Below, in pieces: positions 1-9,734 of a stretch of 64,000 nucleotides of DNA; the first letter of the stretch is position 1; each line of letters starts with the position of its first letter. The notes beneath the pieces were generated by a model that was not told the origin of the DNA, ran no database searches, and worked only from the letters and a program-made list of their open reading frames with translations. The stretch covers positions 2,418,001 through 2,482,000 of the forward strand of contig NZ_CP141285.1 in NCBI RefSeq assembly GCF_035319885.1, read 5' to 3'. The position numbers were made by a program, and so were the translations under genes. The DNA is from Altererythrobacter sp. H2 (GTDB lineage: Bacteria; Pseudomonadota; Alphaproteobacteria; Sphingomonadales; Sphingomonadaceae).

Positions 1-171
1 GCCGGTGATACCCGGCTGGAGGCGCTGACCGGCGCCCGCGAAGTCGAACTGACCATTCCCGGCGCGGGAACGACCGTCCTCAATCCGTCGAGCGAGCCGG
101 CGCAGCTGATTGACCGCTGCCGGGGGACAGCGGCACTGCCTCTGCCCGCTCCACCAGCAACCCCGCAGTAA
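1..171 (+). CDS. 3' end of an unidentified protein (partial)
   Basis: Frame 1 is open from the first base to a TAA at 169-171 and gives 56 C-terminal residues, including GAREVELTIPGAGTTVLNPS and a final proline/alanine-rich tail. The codons up to about position 123 end mostly in G or C, as expected for real coding sequence in this GC-rich genome. The frame runs convergently into dsbD and overlaps its last 92 bases. I do not recognise the family. The start lies outside the window, so length and function are unknown. Confidence 0.45.
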   Translation, partial: AGDTRLEALTGAREVELTIPGAGTTVLNPSSEPAQLIDRCRGTAALPLPAPPATPQ

Positions 172-2236
172 GCACCTGCGGCAGCTGCTCGGGCGCGCGG
201 TTCGGCGCATACCACAGGTAGAGCGGCACGCCCGCCGCGCCTTGTCCGGCCAGGAATTCGGTAATCGCCGGATCGCGGCGGGTCCAGTCACCGCGCATGG
301 TGACGACCCCGGCGCGGTCGAACGCCTGCTTCACCGCTTCCCGCTCGATCGCGGCGCTTTCGTTGACCTTGCAGGTCACGCACCAGTCGGCGGTGAACCA
401 CACGAACACCGGCTTGCCCTGTGACTGGACCGTGTTCATCAGTACGAATTCGTCGAACGGAACCGGATCGTGGATCGACTCCGCTGCGCCGGCAGACGCC
501 GGGTCATGGCTGGCCGGGAGGGCAAAGGCGGCAAAAATCGCGAACGGCGCGGCAATCAGGCCAAAGGCGGGCCAGGCCAGCTTGCCATGGCGCTGCAACC
601 GCCCGACGACCGCCAGCGCCAGCAGCACCCCGAACAGCGCGACCAGCGCGACCAAGGCGAAGCCCTGTCCCCCCAGCCGCGCGGTGAGCCAGACCAGCGC
701 CAGCGCGGTAAGCCCCATCGGGATCGCCATCGCCTTGCGGAACCGCTCCATCCACGGCCCCGGCCTGGGCAGGCGGCGGCGCAGGGCGGGCGAGAGGCCG
801 ATCGCCAGGAACGGCAAGGCCAGCCCCAGCCCCAGGGCGGCGAACAGGAGCAGCGCCTGCGCTGCCGGCAGGACCAGCGCCGCGCCCAGTGCCGCCGCCA
901 TGAACGGGCCGGTGCAGGGCGTGGCGACGAAAGCGGCGAGGAAACCGGTCGCAAAACCACCGGCAGACTGCCCGCCGCGCGTCAGCGGCAGCGAAGGCAA
1001 CTGGAACAGGCCCGCAAAATTGGCGGTGATGACCGCCGCCAGCAGCAGCAGCGCCACCACCACGCCCGGTTCCTGCAACTGGAACGCCCAGCCAACCTGC
1101 TCGCCCGCCGCGCGCAGGGCCAGCAGCACGGCGCCGAGGCCGACGCAGGCGAGCACCGCGCCCGCCGTGTAGGCAATCCCTTCACGCCGGGCGACCGCCT
1201 CGCTCTGCCCGGACTTTACCAGGCTGATGGCCTTGAGGCTGAGGATCGGGAAGACGCAGGGCATCAGGTTCAGGATCAGCCCACCCGCCAATGCCGCGAG
1301 GAGCAAGGCCCACAGGGCGGGCTCTGCCGGTCCGGCCAGCGGTGCCTTGCCTTCGAGCGGAACCTCGCCTGCCCGCGCCCCGAACCGTACCCCTTCGCCC
1401 TCGGCAAAGGACAGGATGCCCTGCACGGAAGCCGGTTCGGGCGGCACTGCCGCGCCCTCAGGCAGTGGCAAGCGCCGCAAGGGCACTTCGGCGACAAGCA
1501 GGTCGCCTTCGCGCCGGAAAGTCTGCGCCTCGACATAGGCGGGCTGCCAGCCCTGCCCCAGGTCGGTCGTTTCGAGGAAGACATGCGGCCGGGCCAGATT
1601 GACCGCAGCAGGCAAGGGAATGCCGATCCGGAGCAGCGCGCCGGTCCGCTCCCACGCGCCGTCCTGGTCGAGCGGCGGCACAAGAGCCGCCCGCCATGCG
1701 CCGAAAGCGCTGCTGGCCGGCACATCACCGAGCCTGCGGGTGACAGTGGCCTGCTGGGGCACGCAGATCGTGTCGGTACAGGCCAGGTATTCGAGCGTGA
1801 CCGACACCATCTGCGCCGGGTCGATCCGGCTCCCCGCAGGCACCCGCACCGGGACGAAGACGGTATAGGCGCCCTTGAACACATGGTTCATCAGGCCGCT
1901 GGTCACCAGCGTGCGCGGCATCGGATAGAGCGGCGCGCCCGCCTGCCAACCGTCCGGCAATTGCCAGTCGAGCGTCATCCCCAGCCCGGCGTCGCCGGGA
2001 TTGGACCAGTAGCCGTGCCATTCGTCGGCCACCGGGATGAAGCGGAAGGCAAGCAGCCATTCCTCGCCTGCACGAGGCGGCCCGTCCGCATAAAGTTCCA
2101 CGGAAATCCGGTCGTCGCCCGGCCCGCTTCGCACCGCGGCCGGTTGCGCCTGCGCAGCAGCGCCGAACAGCGCGAACGCCGCAACCAGCACGAGCCAAAT
2201 CGCGCGCCAGCCGCCCAATGTCCTTGCCTCGATCAC
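80..2236 (-). CDS. dsbD: Thiol:disulfide interchange protein DsbD-like
   Basis: This 718-residue inner-membrane protein should carry electrons from cytoplasmic thioredoxin to periplasmic thiol proteins. A signal segment (about residues 10-30) precedes a periplasmic DsbD-alpha-like domain with a cysteine pair (LACTDTICVP). About eight membrane segments follow (about 300-560) with the two conserved transmembrane cysteines (NLMPCVFP and ATPCTGPF). The C-terminal thioredoxin domain has WCVTC (active cysteines at 619 and 622). I chose the GTG at 2236 because an AGAGGG ribosome site precedes it and the signal sequence follows closely. An upstream in-frame extension would run into the divergent ubiH-like gene. 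The C-terminal tail overlaps the convergent partial gene at the window edge. Confidence 0.9.
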   Translation of the reverse strand: MIEARTLGGWRAIWLVLVAAFALFGAAAQAQPAAVRSGPGDDRISVELYADGPPRAGEEWLLAFRFIPVADEWHGYWSNPGDAGLGMTLDWQLPDGWQAGAPLYPMPRTLVTSGLMNHVFKGAYTVFVPVRVPAGSRIDPAQMVSVTLEYLACTDTICVPQQATVTRRLGDVPASSAFGAWRAALVPPLDQDGAWERTGALLRIGIPLPAAVNLARPHVFLETTDLGQGWQPAYVEAQTFRREGDLLVAEVPLRRLPLPEGAAVPPEPASVQGILSFAEGEGVRFGARAGEVPLEGKAPLAGPAEPALWALLLAALAGGLILNLMPCVFPILSLKAISLVKSGQSEAVARREGIAYTAGAVLACVGLGAVLLALRAAGEQVGWAFQLQEPGVVVALLLLAAVITANFAGLFQLPSLPLTRGGQSAGGFATGFLAAFVATPCTGPFMAAALGAALVLPAAQALLLFAALGLGLALPFLAIGLSPALRRRLPRPGPWMERFRKAMAIPMGLTALALVWLTARLGGQGFALVALVALFGVLLALAVVGRLQRHGKLAWPAFGLIAAPFAIFAAFALPASHDPASAGAAESIHDPVPFDEFVLMNTVQSQGKPVFVWFTADWCVTCKVNESAAIEREAVKQAFDRAGVVTMRGDWTRRDPAITEFLAGQGAAGVPLYLWYAPNRAPEQLPQVLTAGLLVERAEAVPLSPGSGQSAAPARSTD

Positions 2237-2282
2237 GCGCGACCCTCTAGGGCTATTGCCACCCGATGACAACGAGGCTGCA

Positions 2283-3512
2283 ATGGTCGACACGAGCATG
2301 GACGAGAAGCGCGATCTCCTGATCCTGGGCGGCGGACTGGTCGGCATGACGCTGGCTCTGGCAGCGGCCACGCGCGGGCTGTCCAGCCATGTGGTGGACC
2401 GGGCCGATCCGGCCGAGCTGACCGCTGACGGTTACGATGTGCGCGCCTCGGCCATTTCCACCGCCAGCTGGAACCTGTTCACCAATATCGGGATCGCCGA
2501 CCGGCTCGAGCCGCTGGGTTGCCCGATCGAGGCCATCGCCGTCACCGACCAGATGAAGCCCGGGCGGATCGACTTCCGCCCGGAACCGCACGAGGGCACG
2601 CTCGGCCGGATGTTCGCCAACCGCGATCTGCGCCTGGCCCTGTTCGAAGCCGCCGCCGCCCAGCCACTCATCGCCTGGCACAGCAATGCCCGGATCATCG
2701 ACCGGGACCGCGCCGAACACGGCGTCAGCGCGACGCTGGCCGATGGCGCGGTGCTGCGTGCCGAGCTGCTGGTCGGCGCCGAGGGGCGTGCCTCACCCAC
2801 TCGTGACGAGGCAGGCATCTCGCTGGCAAAATGGGGCTACGGCCACCGCGCGATCATTGCCGGGCTGGTCCACGAAAAACCGCACGGCGGGGTGGCGTGG
2901 GAAATCTTCTATCCGGATGGCCCCTTCGCCTTGCTGCCCCTGCGCGACACGCCCGAAGGCCGCCATCGCTCCGCGCTGGTGTGGACCGTCTCGGAGAAAG
3001 ACGCTGCCGGTGTCCTCGCCCTTTCGCCGCGTGCCTTCCTGGCAGAAGTGGCAAAGCGGATGGGCGACGTGTTCGGCACAGTGGAACTGGTGGGTGAACG
3101 GTCGTCCTATCCGCTCAGCTTCCAGCACACCGCGCGGATGGTGGAACAGCGCATGGTGCTGGTCGGCGATGCGGCGCACGGGATGCACCCCATAGCCGGG
3201 CAGGGCCTGAACCTGGGCCTGCGCGACGTCGGCGCGCTGGTCGAGGTGCTGGCAGAAGCACGGCGACTGGGGCTGGATCTGGGCGATGCCGAAATGCTGC
3301 GCCGCTACGAAACCTGGCGGGGGCTCGATACCTTCAGCGTCTCGTTCGCGACCGACGTGCTGACCCGCCTGTTCGGCCTGCCCGGACGCACGGCTTCGGC
3401 AGTGCGCCGGTTCGGCATGGGCGGGGTCCAGCGGATGCCGGTGCTGAAACGCTGGTTCATGGACGAGGCGCGCGGCGTTTCTGGCGAAGTGCCCGAACTG
3501 CTCCGGGCCTAG
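2283..3512 (+). CDS. UbiH/UbiF/VisC-family FAD-dependent hydroxylase
   Basis: This 409-residue flavoprotein monooxygenase very likely hydroxylates a ring position in ubiquinone biosynthesis. Visible motifs are the N-terminal dinucleotide-binding GGGLVG, and the second FAD motif GDAAHGMHPIAGQGLNLG near residue 290, whose HPxAGQGxNLG form is typical of the UbiH/COQ6 family. The ATG at 2283 has GAGG five bases upstream; a TTG at 2256 is a weaker alternative. Which ring carbon is hydroxylated (UbiH, UbiF, UbiI or UbiL type) cannot be told from this sequence. It is divergent from dsbD with about 46 bases between the starts. Confidence 0.88.
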   Translation: MVDTSMDEKRDLLILGGGLVGMTLALAAATRGLSSHVVDRADPAELTADGYDVRASAISTASWNLFTNIGIADRLEPLGCPIEAIAVTDQMKPGRIDFRPEPHEGTLGRMFANRDLRLALFEAAAAQPLIAWHSNARIIDRDRAEHGVSATLADGAVLRAELLVGAEGRASPTRDEAGISLAKWGYGHRAIIAGLVHEKPHGGVAWEIFYPDGPFALLPLRDTPEGRHRSALVWTVSEKDAAGVLALSPRAFLAEVAKRMGDVFGTVELVGERSSYPLSFQHTARMVEQRMVLVGDAAHGMHPIAGQGLNLGLRDVGALVEVLAEARRLGLDLGDAEMLRRYETWRGLDTFSVSFATDVLTRLFGLPGRTASAVRRFGMGGVQRMPVLKRWFMDEARGVSGEVPELLRA

Positions 3513-3521
3513 CCTCCGGCC

Positions 3522-4430
3522 TTACCCCGCCGGGCTGGGCTGCTCCACCGGCGTGCCGGAACTGTCCCGCAGTCGCCGCGGTTCAAGCACGGCCGAGGTT
3601 TCGATCAGATCGAGCGCGCGCTGTGCTTCGGCATAGCGCGCCGCATCCCTGGTCCAGGCGTCTGCGTTGGTGGCCCCGGGCAGGTTGCGGACTTCCTCGA
3701 TCGCCTTGTTGACCCGCCCGCTTTCGAGGAAATAGCGCGCCCGTTCGATTCGCATAGCCGGTTGCGGCGAAGGGGTGCTTTCGCGCCGGATGACAAACAG
3801 GCTGGTCACCTCGCGCCGGACCCGTTCGACCAGGTTCATCTGCGCCGGATCGGACAGTTTCGGCGCAAGGCCATCAAGGCGCGCCATCAGCTCATCCAGC
3901 GTCACAGGCTCGCGCGAGAAGGCGATGACCGTCTCGACCGCATTGGGCAGGGCATCGCCAAAACGCAGCCGCAACTGGTCTGCCAGATAGCCGAGCTCCG
4001 CGCCCCGGCTGATCGACCGGCGGGTGGCGAAGGCGATCAGCAGGCCTTCCGCCCGCGCTGCGTTGCCGGAAGCGGCCTGCGACTGGAGATCGAGCCGGGC
4101 AAGCCGTTGCTCGGCTGCTGCAAGGCGCTGTTCGATGCCACCCTGTTGCTCTGCCACCCGCTCGACCGTCGCTTCGGCTGCGGCCTGGGTCGCGGTGACG
4201 CTGGGCACAGGTGCCGGGATAGCCATGCCGGATGCAACCGCCGCAGGGGTTGAGCTGCGCCGCTCGACCTGTTCCTCAGCAGGTGCACCAAATCCGAACA
4301 GGCCGGGGTCACTGCGCCACGCAAGGTAACCTGCCAGCATGGCCCCCAACACAAAGCAGGCAAGCCCGACCCAGAGATAGGGTTTGAGCGATGTGCGGGC
4401 TGGGCCCTGGGTGCTGTACTGGTCCATCAT
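3522..4430 (-). CDS. HemX/mitofilin-like membrane protein
   Basis: The 302-residue product has one membrane segment near residues 18-40 (YLWVGLACFVLGAMLAGYLAW). A proline/alanine-rich linker and a coiled-coil stretch follow (for example VAEQQGGIEQRLAAAEQRL), then a helical periplasmic domain. This layout, and the position directly after hemC and hemD, match the HemX/mitofilin-like proteins (COG4223) of alphaproteobacteria. These share only architecture with enterobacterial HemX, and no enzyme motif is visible. Two adjacent ATG codons (4430 and 4427) could start it. The stop is only nine bases from the convergent ubiH-like stop. Function is inferred from context. Confidence 0.7.
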   Translation of the reverse strand: MMDQYSTQGPARTSLKPYLWVGLACFVLGAMLAGYLAWRSDPGLFGFGAPAEEQVERRSSTPAAVASGMAIPAPVPSVTATQAAAEATVERVAEQQGGIEQRLAAAEQRLARLDLQSQAASGNAARAEGLLIAFATRRSISRGAELGYLADQLRLRFGDALPNAVETVIAFSREPVTLDELMARLDGLAPKLSDPAQMNLVERVRREVTSLFVIRRESTPSPQPAMRIERARYFLESGRVNKAIEEVRNLPGATNADAWTRDAARYAEAQRALDLIETSAVLEPRRLRDSSGTPVEQPSPAG

Positions 4431-4479
4431 TATCCGTTCTGCGCCCCGCATGGGCCTTGTGAGCGGCCCTCCGCCGGAA

Positions 4480-5163
4480 TCATTGGCACATGTCGCGCGC
4501 CATTTCCAGCAAGGCACGGTCGTTCGCTTGCGCCGCAACACCAACCTGGCGCCAGCCGTGGCCTGCCGACTCGGCAATGCGGGGGGCCAGCGCGGCAATC
4601 GCGATTCCGGCCCGCTCCAGCCCGGCGCGGTCACACTCCGCCGCGAAATGGCTCGCCGCCTCGCCCGAATGGAGCAAGGCCAGCGCGCCACCTTGCAGGG
4701 CCTCGACCGCTTGGGGAGCGAGCGGGAAGTAGGCGACCCGGTAGACCACCCGCGTCTCGATCAATACGCCGGCGGGCGCGCTCAGGGGCACCCGGTCTTC
4801 TCCTGCCAGGCGCAAAAGACGTTTGAATTCGGAGCCTGCAATCCGGTCAAGCACCGACTGAAGCCCGCCCGTGCCGGTTGCCACCACGTCCAGCCCCGCA
4901 TCGCGAGCGACGCGTGCAGTCGCCTCGCCCACCACCAGCGCGCGGCACCCCCGATAGTCCGCCAGGGCAGCGCCGCCATGCCGGATTGCATTGGCGCTGC
5001 CGAGCAGCAGGGCATCAAAGCTGGCAGGCGGGGGAACCTGCCACGCAACCGGCTGAACCTCTGCCATGGGGGCCGCGGTCACGGTGAAACCATCTGCCCG
5101 GGCAAGGTCAACGGTGGCCGAAAGTCCGGGCTCGGGCCGCAAGACCACGAGTGCGCCGCTCAT
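4480..5163 (-). CDS. hemD: Uroporphyrinogen-III synthase
   Basis: This 227-residue protein should cyclise hydroxymethylbilane to uroporphyrinogen III in heme synthesis. The family is poorly conserved, but the N-terminal LVVLRPEPG, the two-lobed length and the central VVGEATARVARDAG segment fit HemD. The ATG overlaps the hemC stop (ATGA), indicating translational coupling, and this adjacency is the strongest evidence. A small gap separates it from the HemX-like gene. Confidence 0.85.
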   Translation of the reverse strand: MSGALVVLRPEPGLSATVDLARADGFTVTAAPMAEVQPVAWQVPPPASFDALLLGSANAIRHGGAALADYRGCRALVVGEATARVARDAGLDVVATGTGGLQSVLDRIAGSEFKRLLRLAGEDRVPLSAPAGVLIETRVVYRVAYFPLAPQAVEALQGGALALLHSGEAASHFAAECDRAGLERAGIAIAALAPRIAESAGHGWRQVGVAAQANDRALLEMARDMCQ

Positions 5164-6104
5164 GCAGCGCCGTCGAAAGCAGTCCCGTCGAACAGGGCCT
5201 GGATGGCGGGCGGTGCCTGGCCGAGCAGTTCACGCGCCAACCGGGCCGGGCCGGCCGCATCGTGCGCCGCGAACCGTGCCTGCCCTTCGACCCGCTCGAT
5301 CCCGTCAGCACTGTAGATTGCCGCGCGCATGACGATGGAATCGTCATCGATCCGGGTCAGCACGGCGATCGGGCTATGGCAATTGCCCCCCAGCGCCGCC
5401 AGCAGCCCGCGCTCGGCCATGACCTGCAACCGCGAAGACGCATGGTTGATGGCACCGATCAGGTCGCGCACCCGGCTGTCATCCGCGCGGCACTCGATTC
5501 CGATCGCCCCCTGCGCCGGGGCGGGCAGCCAGTCATCTTCCGGCAGCGGTGTACCCACGCCGCTTTCGCCCAGCCGCGCCAGCCCTGCGGCAGCGAGCAG
5601 AGTGACATCTGCCTCTCCCGCCGCGAGCCGCGCCAGCCGGGTGGCCACATTGCCGCGGAACAGCACCACGGAGCAGTCCGGGCGGGCATGGAGCATCTGG
5701 GCGGCGCGGCGCGGGGCGCTGGTTCCGACCCGTGCCCCGGCCGGAATTGCCGCCACGCTCGGCGCGCCAACCAGCACGTCCCGCACGTCCTCGCGCGGCA
5801 GAATCGCACCGATGGTGAGCCAGTCCGGACGCAGTGTTTCCACATCTTTCATCGAATGGACCGCTGCATCGATCCGGCCTTCGTGCAGCCAGCCATCGAG
5901 TTCCTTGGTCCACAGCGCCTTGCCGCCAATCTCTGCCAGCGGGCGGTCAAGCACCTTGTCGCCGCTGGCCCGGACGGGGACCAGTTCGACGGCATCCTCC
6001 GTCCATCCATGGGCGGCGCACAGGCGCTCGCGCGTTTCGCGGGCCTGGGCCATGGCAAGCGGGGATTGGCGGGTTCCGAGGCGGATCGTGGGCGTCTTGG
6101 TCAT
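5160..6104 (-). CDS. hemC: Hydroxymethylbilane synthase (porphobilinogen deaminase)
   Basis: The 314-residue enzyme joins four porphobilinogen units into hydroxymethylbilane. Typical motifs are IRLGTRQSPLAMAQ at the N-terminus, AVHSMKDV (residues 81-88), VGTSAPRRAAQ (127-136), and the loop GGNCHSP, where Cys242 should carry the dipyrromethane cofactor. Length is normal for the family. It is the first gene of a minus-strand hemC-hemD-hemX-like operon. The divergent tsaD starts 46 bases away, so the promoters of both units must lie in that short gap. Confidence 0.96.
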   Translation of the reverse strand: MTKTPTIRLGTRQSPLAMAQARETRERLCAAHGWTEDAVELVPVRASGDKVLDRPLAEIGGKALWTKELDGWLHEGRIDAAVHSMKDVETLRPDWLTIGAILPREDVRDVLVGAPSVAAIPAGARVGTSAPRRAAQMLHARPDCSVVLFRGNVATRLARLAAGEADVTLLAAAGLARLGESGVGTPLPEDDWLPAPAQGAIGIECRADDSRVRDLIGAINHASSRLQVMAERGLLAALGGNCHSPIAVLTRIDDDSIVMRAAIYSADGIERVEGQARFAAHDAAGPARLARELLGQAPPAIQALFDGTAFDGAA

Positions 6105-6150
6105 GGTGCAACGCTTGCCCTAGCGGCGCAATTTGTTCAGGGGAAGCACC

Positions 6151-7191
6151 ATGGGCCTGGTCCTCGGCATAGAATCAAGCTGCGACGAGACGGCAGCAGC
6201 CCTGGTGACCACCGGGCGGGTGATTCTCGCCCAGCGGATTGCCAGCCAGGACGCGGAACACGCCCCCTACGGCGGCGTCGTGCCGGAAATCGCCGCCCGC
6301 GCCCATGTCGAGCGGCTGGCTCCGATGATCGAGGCCGTGCTGGCCGATGCCGGGGTCGAACTGCGCGATTGCGATGCCATTGCCGCCACCGCCGGGCCCG
6401 GCCTGATCGGCGGGGTGATGGTGGGGCTGGTCACGGCCAAGGCGCTGGCCATGGCCAGCGCAGTGCCGCTGATCGCGGTGAACCATCTGGAAGGGCATGC
6501 CCTGTCCCCCCGGCTGGCCGATCCGGGGCTTGAATTTCCCTATGCCCTGCTGCTGGTTTCGGGCGGACATTGCCAGATCCTGCGGGTGGACGGGGTTGGC
6601 CAGTATCGCCGCATCGCCACCACGATCGACGATGCGCTGGGCGAAGCCTTTGACAAGACCGCCAAGATCCTCGGCCTCGGCTTTCCCGGCGGCCCGGCGG
6701 TAGAGCGGCTGGCGCAGCAAGGCGATCCGCGCGCCGTTCCCCTGCCCCGCCCGCTCAAAGGCAGCGCCGAGCCGCATTTCAGCTTCGCCGGGCTGAAGAG
6801 CGCGGTTCTGCGGGCCAGCGAAAGCGGGCTTCACGCTGACGCCGATATTGCCGCCAGCTTCCAGCAGGCCGCGCTCGACTGCGTGCTCGACCGGCTGACC
6901 CGCGCGCTTGACGCGATGGAGCCGGTCCCGGCGCTGGTCGTGGCGGGCGGCGTGGCGGCCAACCAGCGCATCCGCACCGCGCTGGAGGAACTGGCGGACG
7001 AGCGGGGAATGCGTTTCGTTGCCCCGCCACTGGCCCTGTGTACCGACAATGCCGCGATGATCGCCTGGGCGGGATGCGAGCGGTTGGGGCTGACGGATTT
7101 CCGCGCCGACCCGCTCGATTTCGTCGCCCGCCCGCGCTGGCCGCTCGATCCGCTGGCTGAACCGGTGCGCGGTGCGGGGTACAAGGCATGA
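6151..7191 (+). CDS. tsaD: tRNA N6-threonylcarbamoyladenosine transferase TsaD
   Basis: This 346-residue ASKHA-fold protein transfers threonylcarbamoyl to A37 of ANN-decoding tRNAs, working with TsaB, TsaE and TsaC. The N-terminus reads [14 protein letters not shown]. The metal-binding HLEGH motif supplies His112 and His116, and the C-terminal VAGGVAANQ phosphate loop is intact. The ATG at 6151 has AGGGGAAG nearby. Its stop overlaps the gpsA start by four bases. The downstream partners gpsA and a flippase are unrelated in function, so the operon looks like a housekeeping string. Confidence 0.96.
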   Translation: MGLVLGIESSCDETAAALVTTGRVILAQRIASQDAEHAPYGGVVPEIAARAHVERLAPMIEAVLADAGVELRDCDAIAATAGPGLIGGVMVGLVTAKALAMASAVPLIAVNHLEGHALSPRLADPGLEFPYALLLVSGGHCQILRVDGVGQYRRIATTIDDALGEAFDKTAKILGLGFPGGPAVERLAQQGDPRAVPLPRPLKGSAEPHFSFAGLKSAVLRASESGLHADADIAASFQQAALDCVLDRLTRALDAMEPVPALVVAGGVAANQRIRTALEELADERGMRFVAPPLALCTDNAAMIAWAGCERLGLTDFRADPLDFVARPRWPLDPLAEPVRGAGYKA

Positions 7192-8192
7192 GTGCGGCAA
7201 GCGAACGGGTCGGCGTAATCGGCGCCGGTGCCTGGGGCACGGCACTGGCGCAGATGCTTGCATCGGACGGGCGCGAGGTGATCCTGTGGGCGCTGGAACC
7301 GGAACTGGTCGAGGCGATCAACCGGGACCGGCGCAACCCGCTCTACCTGCCGTCTGCCACGCTGGCCGACACGCTCAAGGCCACCGGCGATCTGGCCGAT
7401 CTGGCCGCGTGCGAGACGGTGCTTGCCGTTACCCCGGCCCAGCATCTGGCACGGGTCCTGGGCGGGCTGGCACCGGCCCCGCGCGACCTCGTCCTGTGCA
7501 GCAAGGGGATCGAGGCAGGCAGTGGCCGGCTGATGAACCATGTCGCCAGCGAAGCCATGCCGCAGAGCGCCGTCGCCGTCCTGTCCGGCCCGACGTTCGC
7601 GCACGAGGTGGCCGCCGGATTGCCGACAGCGGTGACCCTCGCCTGCAGCGGCGGTCAGGCGCAATGGGCGCGGCTCGCCCCTGCCATCGCAAGGCCCGCG
7701 TTCCGGCCCTACTATTCCGACGACGTGACCGGGGCGGAAATCGGCGGCGCGGTCAAGAACGTCCTCGCGATTGCCTGCGGGGTGGTCGACGGGCTGGGCC
7801 TGGGGCAGAACGCCCGCGCCGCGTTGATTGCGCGCGGCTATGCCGAGATGCTGCGGTTCGGCGAGGCGCTGGGCGCGCGGGCAGAAACGCTGTCGGGCCT
7901 GTGCGGCCTCGGCGATCTCGTGCTGACCTGCTCCTCCACCGCCAGCCGCAACTTCTCGCTCGGCAAGGCGCTGGGCGAAGGCGGTTCGGCGGCCGCGCTG
8001 ATGGCTGACCGGCGCACCGTGGCCGAGGGCGCGCATACTGCCCCGGTGCTGCGCGACCTCGCCCGCCAACACGGTGTCGACATGCCGATTGTCGCCGGTG
8101 TGACTGACCTGCTCGCCGGTGCCCCGGCCGTCGCCGTGGTCACCGCTCTGCTGAACCGCCCCTTGCGCGCCGAAAGCCACCCGGCAGCGTGA
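7188..8192 (+). CDS. gpsA: Glycerol-3-phosphate dehydrogenase [NAD(P)+]
   Basis: The 334-residue enzyme reduces dihydroxyacetone phosphate to sn-glycerol 3-phosphate for phospholipid synthesis. It shows the Rossmann motif [10 protein letters not shown] at residues 11-20, the conserved [10 protein letters not shown], and the catalytic-lysine region [11 protein letters not shown] followed by [11 protein letters not shown]. The start ATG overlaps the tsaD stop and the stop overlaps the next GTG start, so the three genes are translationally linked. Confidence 0.96.
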   Translation: MSAASERVGVIGAGAWGTALAQMLASDGREVILWALEPELVEAINRDRRNPLYLPSATLADTLKATGDLADLAACETVLAVTPAQHLARVLGGLAPAPRDLVLCSKGIEAGSGRLMNHVASEAMPQSAVAVLSGPTFAHEVAAGLPTAVTLACSGGQAQWARLAPAIARPAFRPYYSDDVTGAEIGGAVKNVLAIACGVVDGLGLGQNARAALIARGYAEMLRFGEALGARAETLSGLCGLGDLVLTCSSTASRNFSLGKALGEGGSAAALMADRRTVAEGAHTAPVLRDLARQHGVDMPIVAGVTDLLAGAPAVAVVTALLNRPLRAESHPAA

Positions 8193-9685
8193 CCGAACAG
8201 GCCAACCAGGGCGATATCGCCGCGCTGGCCAAGGGCGGGCGGACCAATTTCATCGGCTTCCTGCTGCGCCTGCTGGCGCGCCTGCCGTTCCTGTTCATCG
8301 CCGGTCGGCTCTACGGGGCAGACGCGCTGGGCCGGTTCGCCTCGGCCCTGGTGGTGGTCGAACTGCTGGCGATGCTGTGCTCGCTCGGCGAGAAGCGCGG
8401 GCTGGCCCAGCGGCTGAGCGAGGGCGAAGGCCTGCGCCCGGCCAACGTGGTGTTCGACGGCATCCTGCTGGCGCTGGCCTATTCGGTGGTTGCGGGCATC
8501 GTGCTGTGGTTCTTTCCGGAACCGATGTTCCCGTCGGGCCAGTACAGCGAGCTCGACAAGCTGCTGGTGCTGGCCATCCCCGCCTTTGCCCTGACCGAGA
8601 TCCTGCTCGCGGCGCAGGCTTACCGCTATGACATAGCCACCACCGTCCGCGCCCGCGCGGTGATCGAGCCGTGGACGATCTCGATCATGGCCGGCGTGTT
8701 TTTCTACACCGGTTTTCGCGAAGCCGGGCTGTCACTGGCCTATATCGTTTCGATCTACGCCGGGCTGGCCGCCGCGGCCTGGTCGTTCCTGCGCGACTAC
8801 GGCCTGCCGAAGGACTGGCGGCCGCAACCGCAGGCCCTGTGGCGCCAGACCATGCGCGCACTGCCGCTCGCCACGGCCGACGCGGTCGAGTGGGGCACCC
8901 GGCGGCTCGACATCTTCATCCTCGGCTTTTTCGCCGCTCCGGCAGCGGTAGGCATCTATTACATCGCCCAGCAGGTCGCCAGCCTACCGCAGAAGCTGAA
9001 GACCAGCTTCGAGCCGATCCTCGGCCCGGTCATCACCCGCAATCTCAAGGAAGGCAATCTCGGCGCGATTGCCAAACAGGTCGCGCAGGTCGGCTTCTGG
9101 ATTGTCGCCGCGCAGGCCGGTATCGCTCTGGCGCTGGGCGTGCCGGGCGAAGCGGTCATGGGGCTGGTCGGGCCGGAATTCGTCGGCGGCACGGGCGCGC
9201 TCGCATTCCTGCTCGCCGCCGAAGTGGTTGCCGCCACTGCGGTCGTCTCCGAAGCGGCACTGGTCTATGTCGCCCGCAAACGGAACCTTGCCATCTCGCT
9301 TGCCACCATCGCACTTCAGGCCGCGCTGACGGTGGGCCTGATCGTGCTGGTCCAGAACCTCGGCTACGGCGAGCCCCACAAGGCAGCAGCAGCGGCCATT
9401 GCCCTGATGCTGGCGCTTGGCGCGGCCTCGCTGGTCAAGGCGTGGCTGCTGTCCCGCATCCTGGGCCACCGGGTCAACAACTGGCGCTGGGCACTGGTCT
9501 GGGCTGCGGCACCGGCGGTGCTGGTCGGCTACCTCGCCACCCTGATGCCCGAATGGGTGGAACTGATCGTCGGCGTGCCACTGATCCTGCTGACCTATGG
9601 TTGGGTGATCTGGAACCGCGGGTTCGGCCCGGAAGACCGGGTGCTGTTCCGCAAGAACCTGAGCGGCGACAAGCCACAGGATTAG
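8189..9685 (+). CDS. Oligosaccharide flippase-like membrane protein (MOP superfamily)
   Basis: This 498-residue polytopic protein has about 12-14 hydrophobic segments spread along its length and resembles the Wzx/MATE-like polysaccharide exporters. The N-terminal helix region FLLRLLARLPFLFIAGRLYG and the later TADAVEWGTRRLDIFILGFF are typical of this fold. It probably flips a lipid-linked glycan across the inner membrane, but no glycosyltransferase is nearby to name the substrate. The GTG start overlaps the gpsA stop (GTGA). Confidence 0.75.
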   Translation: MTEQANQGDIAALAKGGRTNFIGFLLRLLARLPFLFIAGRLYGADALGRFASALVVVELLAMLCSLGEKRGLAQRLSEGEGLRPANVVFDGILLALAYSVVAGIVLWFFPEPMFPSGQYSELDKLLVLAIPAFALTEILLAAQAYRYDIATTVRARAVIEPWTISIMAGVFFYTGFREAGLSLAYIVSIYAGLAAAAWSFLRDYGLPKDWRPQPQALWRQTMRALPLATADAVEWGTRRLDIFILGFFAAPAAVGIYYIAQQVASLPQKLKTSFEPILGPVITRNLKEGNLGAIAKQVAQVGFWIVAAQAGIALALGVPGEAVMGLVGPEFVGGTGALAFLLAAEVVAATAVVSEAALVYVARKRNLAISLATIALQAALTVGLIVLVQNLGYGEPHKAAAAAIALMLALGAASLVKAWLLSRILGHRVNNWRWALVWAAAPAVLVGYLATLMPEWVELIVGVPLILLTYGWVIWNRGFGPEDRVLFRKNLSGDKPQD

Positions 9686-9734
9686 GCGCATGTGCAGGGT
9701 TCCGTCTGCGCCCCTCCCCCGCTAAGCCGGACCA

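Noticed and set aside
470-2269. A 599-codon open frame on the plus strand opposite dsbD
   Set aside because: It lies entirely antisense to DsbD, has glutamine/arginine-rich, domain-free translation, and matches the usual GC-rich shadow pattern.
5151-6533. A 460-codon open frame antisense to hemC and overlapping tsaD
   Set aside because: The translation has no domain; hemC and tsaD fully explain the region.
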